NCBI GenBank assembly: GCA_964036295.1
Contig: OZ038462.1
Span: forward strand, 1,061,501 to 1,125,500
Length of the DNA stretch: 64,000 bases
DNA from: Plumapathes pennacea
Taxonomy: Eukaryota; Cnidaria; Anthozoa; Antipatharia; Myriopathidae
Reading direction: 5' to 3'
Shown: positions 59,551 to 64,000 of the stretch, one piece after another
Numbering within the stretch: the stretch's first letter is position 1
How the letters are laid out: the number at the start of each line of letters is the position of its first letter
Made by a program: the position numbers and the translations under genes
The notes under the pieces: generated by a model
Database searches by the model: none
Told to the model about the DNA's origin: nothing
The model's input: only the letters and a program-made list of their open reading frames with translations

Positions 59551-62500
59551 ATGCTGACCCTGCTACTTTTCCTAGCGTTAGTTTCGCTCCTTGCCTATCC
59601 GGCCCCAAGTGCAGGTATGATAAAACACTCAATCTGCTCACCACTTGCAAATTAACTTGGTAAACGGGGTTAACTAACTTGTCTAGATATCCAAAAATAT
59701 TTAACGACGTTGGGCGTCGTCTCTTTCAGTGCAGTATTCTCTTAGGGATCTTGTGAAAAGCACGTTAATAACCAGATTTGTGCATTCTGCACCGGCCTTT
59801 GGGATGATTTCTATATCACATGCTTTTCTTTTTCTCCCTATGAAATCAGAACTTCATGATCGGAATTAGTTGACAACGCCCGGTAAAATACGCGGCCAAC
59901 AGGCCTTCAAGATACCTAGAAAAGAAAACGCTCTGATGAAAGCAGAGACAAGATTCTCAAACCAAGTTATATCTTTTTCGTCCAAATTACATACATCTCT
60001 ACAATTTATAATTTTAAACATCATCACAAAATTATGAAATAAGAAACAAGAAAATAAATGTTTCTCGGAAGCGACACTATCTGCTCGAATATACCTGCGG
60101 TATATAAACAATAAACTACTTTTGGCGAGGAAATATGCACGAATAATTGTCCGAGGATATTATCTGTTCCGAGAAGCGAACAGGAAGGAGAGGAACAGAG
60201 AGGAACAGATAATGTCCAAGGACAATTATCTGTGCATATTTGCGAAGCCAAAAGTAGTTTATTGTCTTTATTATTCTTCAAATATTTCCTCTCGCAGCGC
60301 AAATAACGGCGCGGAAACTGTGAAGCTTTTCAGTGCTTTCTGGAACTGCTTTTTCGACCAATAAATTGATGTCCTCCTTAGTAGTCGTCTTGTAATGATT
60401 TTTGTGATTAAATGTATAAAACTGTGTTCGGATATTGTCAATAAACAGCGTTAGTTCGCCAGGCGGGGGTTATTCGCTGATAACGTCCGCTCCGGAGCGG
60501 ACGTTATTCGGTCGTGTCACGATTCTACCAATCACGCGCGGGAGGAAATATTTGATGGGTTATAATAAGGGATATTTTGACTTGTCAAATGTTTGTTGAT
60601 TGAATTCATACTGGTAGTTAATATCTTCTACACTACAGTCCTGCATTTACTAACAGCAAAATGCCCGGAGGAAAACTTGCATGTTAACGTTTGATATATT
60701 TAAAGCCGTGAGGCAATAATCTTGATCTTCAGGAACTCGAGGAAGCGACAAATTTAACAAAGATGTGTCCATGAAGTATTTTGTCAAAATCAGTTCTAGA
60801 GGAAGCTGTAAAACAGTTCACTTAAACTGTCCAGGTGTTGATGCACTGCTTGCGTTCAACCACCTGTAGCATGAGTCTGCGAGCACACAGCAAACTGCAA
60901 GAAGTTCCGCTTTAAAAGGGAAAGCCCCTACTTTAAGCAGAATTAAATTTACATTTTATACCATCTGCAGGCTCTGTTGGACATCCTGAAACACTCTTGC
61001 ATTTATTTCAAAATTTGCTCTGAATGTGAGCCGAAACTTTTAGACTCTTGACAGGCATTCTCGATTGTACACATAGACATGTTTTTACCAAGATTGGATG
61101 AACTTTTGCTTCGAGCATTTTTTTAATTATGCAGGTTTCGCACACGCTTATAATTAACTTTTATCTTATCTAATTTTTGTGCGCGGCCGTCGTTAACTTG
61201 GAGTTGCTTGGGAATGGTGCTGGTGCTGATGGGGGGGGGGGGGGGGGGGGGGGGGAGCTTTAAATAGTTCTTTTTTTTTTTTTCGATCGCCGTCAATTTA
61301 CAACTCACATCAGCTAACACGCTTCATAGGTTATGATCTTATTTGGAGATTTGTACATTGCATGTCTGATGATTTTATAACAGTAATTGTTGAGTACAGT
61401 TTTATGTTGTTGACTTACTCAGTATTGCACTCAGGTACAATCTACGTATTTGTCCCTCAAATTCACGTTTCCATACTTTCTGATCTGTAGGGAATCCCAT
61501 TCAGTATGGAAAGGTTCCTCTTGACAAGACACTGACAAATATTCGCTGTCAAACCGTGAACTATCCCCAAGTATTCTCAGGATCAGGAAAAGTGCGCGTA
61601 TTGGCTTCCATAAGTCACGTGACAAGCGAATTTTCCAACGTGCATGACTCGGCCGTGGTGTGGACAAAATATGTGACCGAGCGAAAGTTTGATGTCTGCA
61701 TCATGGAGTCTGGCAAAGGAACGAATGGAACAGTCCTAGTGAACTGGGTCGCTTTCCAATCCACGCCCAGTGGTATCTTTGGTGGAACTGCTTCAGTTGG
61801 TCTTTTCACCAGTAACACCAAGTGCACTAGGGTGGACTTTGGAAAGGTAAAATTTAATGCATTGCCGAAGTTACATTCATTACTAGTTTTGAGCTATCAT
61901 CCGTTTAGAATTTAAGACTAGTCATTATTTAACGGTTTTCAAGTGTATCCTTTCATATTTCTCGTCATATAAAAGTTTATACATTTTATAAGTTAGACTG
62001 ACTGCAATAGAGACTGTGTAAGTTTCAGTAATTAAAACATACTTTGATAGCCAGCTAGTACTACAATCCCACAGAAGTAAAAACGTCAAGAAGCAGCTGA
62101 CCAATGTTTTGTTAAATGCTTATATAATGCCAGTTACTCATCAATGGCAGCACACATACACCTACGCTGACCCCAAACATACGCAAAACAAGGAACACAC
62201 AGCAGCAGCAGCAGCAGCAGCAACAAAAAATAGCTACACAATCACATTCATAATGTCCAAGTCTTGGCCTTCCTTTGTAGAAGTAAACTTCAGAAAATAA
62301 CTGTTAGCCGGATTGCACACATCTAACTAAAGAAAATATCCAGTACTGTCCCGAAAGAAAAAAACACAAAATCTGCCTCATATTTACCTATTCGTGCAAG
62401 ATTCAGATTAGTACGTTAAGTGTGTTTACTCTCCTTTATTTAGAGTTTTCCAAAAATTCCCAAAGTACTGGCGACCGTCCGTCGTACAACAGAAAATGAA

Positions 62501-63711
62501 TTTCAGGAGCCCATCAATTTGTGGCTAGAAGACATTCATGTGAATTACTTCAGAGTCTGTCTTCGAGAAGTGATCACATTTGGCGGGAAGCACAAAGATG
62601 TTCAAGTGGTAAGTATGGATGTTTTCCGGCGTTGTTTCTAAAAAATTAAACTATTTTGCGTGGTCCCCGGATTCAGTGTTGTGCGAAAGAGGATCAGAGA
62701 GCTCAAAAACAATATCGTTATGGCCGTGTTTTGTTGAAAAGTAGGATATACTACTTTTCTAGGTAGAAGTTTCCATATTAGAAAGTATATTTGTTAGCAG
62801 TAATGGACGAGGGGTGAGTCGGTTACGCCTTTTGTGGGGCATAATATGTTTTACTAATCTTGTTTGAATCTACATCATCAGGTCTTTCGTCTGAAATTCG
62901 GTGTCATAACATGATAATTTGTCAAGTTGTCAATTTGACAAGTCTGTAATTGGTAAGACGTATGATAAAGCAACTAAAATTGATGCGGGAAAGCCAAATA
63001 TCGTAAAGAAGTTTTAAGCTGACATTTAATCACAGGTTTTGCACATGATTCCTTTATTTGTCAGGATTGGATGGCTTTTGTCTCAGCGGCCAAGGTTTTT
63101 ACCCACAACGGCCACAAAATGTTTGAGAATACCAAACCTCCTCTGGAGAAAGACAATTTTGCCTACTGTCAGGTCAGTGCTCCAATACATACAGTACATA
63201 CATGACGCCTTTACATATTGTTTAGCACTTGCCGTCTTCTCTCAAGCAGGCTGGTCACTTTTTCAGCTGCTTAACAACTCTTCGAAAAACTTTAAGAGAC
63301 TACTTTATGAATATGAAGGCATAATAGACCAGGGTATACCAAGGTAAACATTGGTAACACGATGAAAAAAATATTTAGAAATAGTGAAAATTGAATTAAT
63401 TCCTTGGTATTTGTCTTTGATGATACATTTCATAAACTTTTTTTCATCTTGTGCACGAAAATTAGGCCCTTTCTGAAAACGTTAAATTTGGAAAGACGCA
63501 ATTTTGAATGACATCCGCGCCTCACGTTGGTTAATTTTCACACTAATTAACTTGAACCTCGCTTACATAATTTTTGCATCGCTAGGTTGTCAACTTTACT
63601 GGAGTTTTCTACGCCGACCCTGTTGTCATAGTAACGGCCAACCATGAGTATGACACCAATAGTAGCTATTCTTTCAAACCAGAAAACAACTTCATCAACG
63701 CTTGGGTGGAG
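59551..63711 (+). CDS. Array copy 4: lectin mosaic gene, 3' part outside the window
   Basis: Exons in the window: 59551-59614, 61491-61846, 62444-62608, 63065-63172 and 63586-63711, all open with standard splice sites. The signal peptide (MLTLLLFLALVSLLAYPAPS) is more divergent, and intron 1 (59615-61490) is longer than in copies 2 and 3. The first lectin exon begins GNPIQYGKV and has VTSEFSN in the variable loop. The next expected exon (third-domain end, then Kazal) lies beyond 64000. The intron after 63711 resembles the long form of copy 1. Confidence 0.82.
60108..60265. mobile_element. Hairpin MITE in copy 4 intron 1
   Basis: An imperfect palindrome: ACAATAAACTACTTTTGGC at the left and its complement at the right, with inner arms CAGATAAT/ATTATCTG around a purine-rich loop (GGAAGGAGAGGAACAGAGAG). 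No coding capacity. Confidence 0.65.
60480..60507. repeat. 28-bp perfect palindrome
   Basis: ATAACGTCCGCTCC followed directly by its reverse complement, in copy 4 intron 1. It may be the tip of a longer decayed hairpin or a binding site; nothing else indicates a function. Confidence 0.7.
61231..61255 (+). repeat. Poly-G run (about 25) in copy 4 intron 1
   Basis: An uninterrupted G homopolymer about 235 bases before the first lectin exon. It is a candidate G-quadruplex and a probable length error in the assembly. Confidence 0.7.
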
Positions 63712-64000
63712 GTAAGGCTGTTCGTTATTACTTCCGCTAGGGTGATACTTTCGGTCGTAAGGGTTTGTGTTTGTCTGGAGTGTCCAATTTTTACCTTTTT
63801 AATTTAGCTTTCTTGTTTAGTTGTCTTTTCTTCGTAAAAGGTTGTTCGATTTTTCGCTTATTCGCTTTTTTTTTCCAGGTACATGACTTAAAATTTCTTG
63901 CATTGCTATATACATGTACGAAGTGACAACAACAGAACAGTCCACATATGTAATGAAAAAAATACGTACACTATTGGCATTTGTTCTAAACTCCCCACTA

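Noticed and set aside
62200-62225. CAG-type triplet repeat as a coding poly-Ala/Gln tract
   Set aside because: A short microsatellite in an intron of copy 4. Neighbouring exons and their phases are complete without it.

Overview
This window looks like nuclear DNA of a cnidarian, most likely an anthozoan and plausibly a stony coral. The genes have many short introns and are extracellular mosaic proteins built from phase-1 exon modules (H-type lectin, follistatin/Kazal, C-type lectin, EGF, fibrinogen C-terminal, TSP1). One gene ends in a fibrinogen-related exon resembling coral skeletal-matrix proteins. Intergenic and intronic DNA is full of MITEs, a tRNA-derived SINE and a tyrosine-recombinase retrotransposon. 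The species assignment is inference.

The backbone is a head-to-tail tandem array of four plus-strand copies of one lectin gene. Copy 1 spans 17848-30958 and has a dead old first exon at 112-175. Copy 2 spans 34145-43286, copy 3 45857-55200, and copy 4 starts at 59551 and runs off the right edge. The full architecture, read from exons whose lengths and phases all agree, is signal peptide, three H-type lectin domains, follistatin/Kazal, three H-type lectin domains, C-type lectin, EGF, EGF, fibrinogen C-terminal domain: 17 exons, 1081 residues. The two lectin triplets have matching intron layouts, so the gene grew by internal duplication.

The copies differ in instructive ways. Copy 1 has lost its ancestral start codon (ATG to ATA), and its first intron has swollen to about 20 kb. 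New exons lie inside that intron: a second signal peptide, a cysteine-rich repeat module and two TSP1 domains, all phase-compatible with the old exon 2. Copy 2 is intact in every exon except for one nonsense codon. Copy 3 has lost the usual EGF-EGF-fibrinogen tail and carries a divergent EGF plus a different fibrinogen-like exon. Between copies 1 and 2 the first fibrinogen exon differs by one residue, while the last exon, which makes the ligand pocket, differs by about 21 of 87. That pattern suggests a diversifying pattern-recognition lectin family.

Region by region: 1-344, old promoter, first exon and first intron of copy 1; 345-8297, repeats and MITEs, including an 82-bp inverted repeat 5 kb apart and a TTAA-flanked element; 8298-17127, a Ngaro-type retrotransposon (SGNH hydrolase, gag, RT-RNase H, tyrosine recombinase, split direct repeats); 8604-10977, a foldback element nested in it that carries a protein-kinase fragment and splits the hydrolase gene at its catalytic motif; 17848-30958, copy 1; 30959-34144, intergenic with MITEs and a SINE; 34145-43286, copy 2; 43287-45856, intergenic with a near-perfect hairpin insertion; 45857-55200, copy 3; 55201-59550, mostly non-coding with two coding-like remnants; 59551-64000, copy 4 (first five exons).
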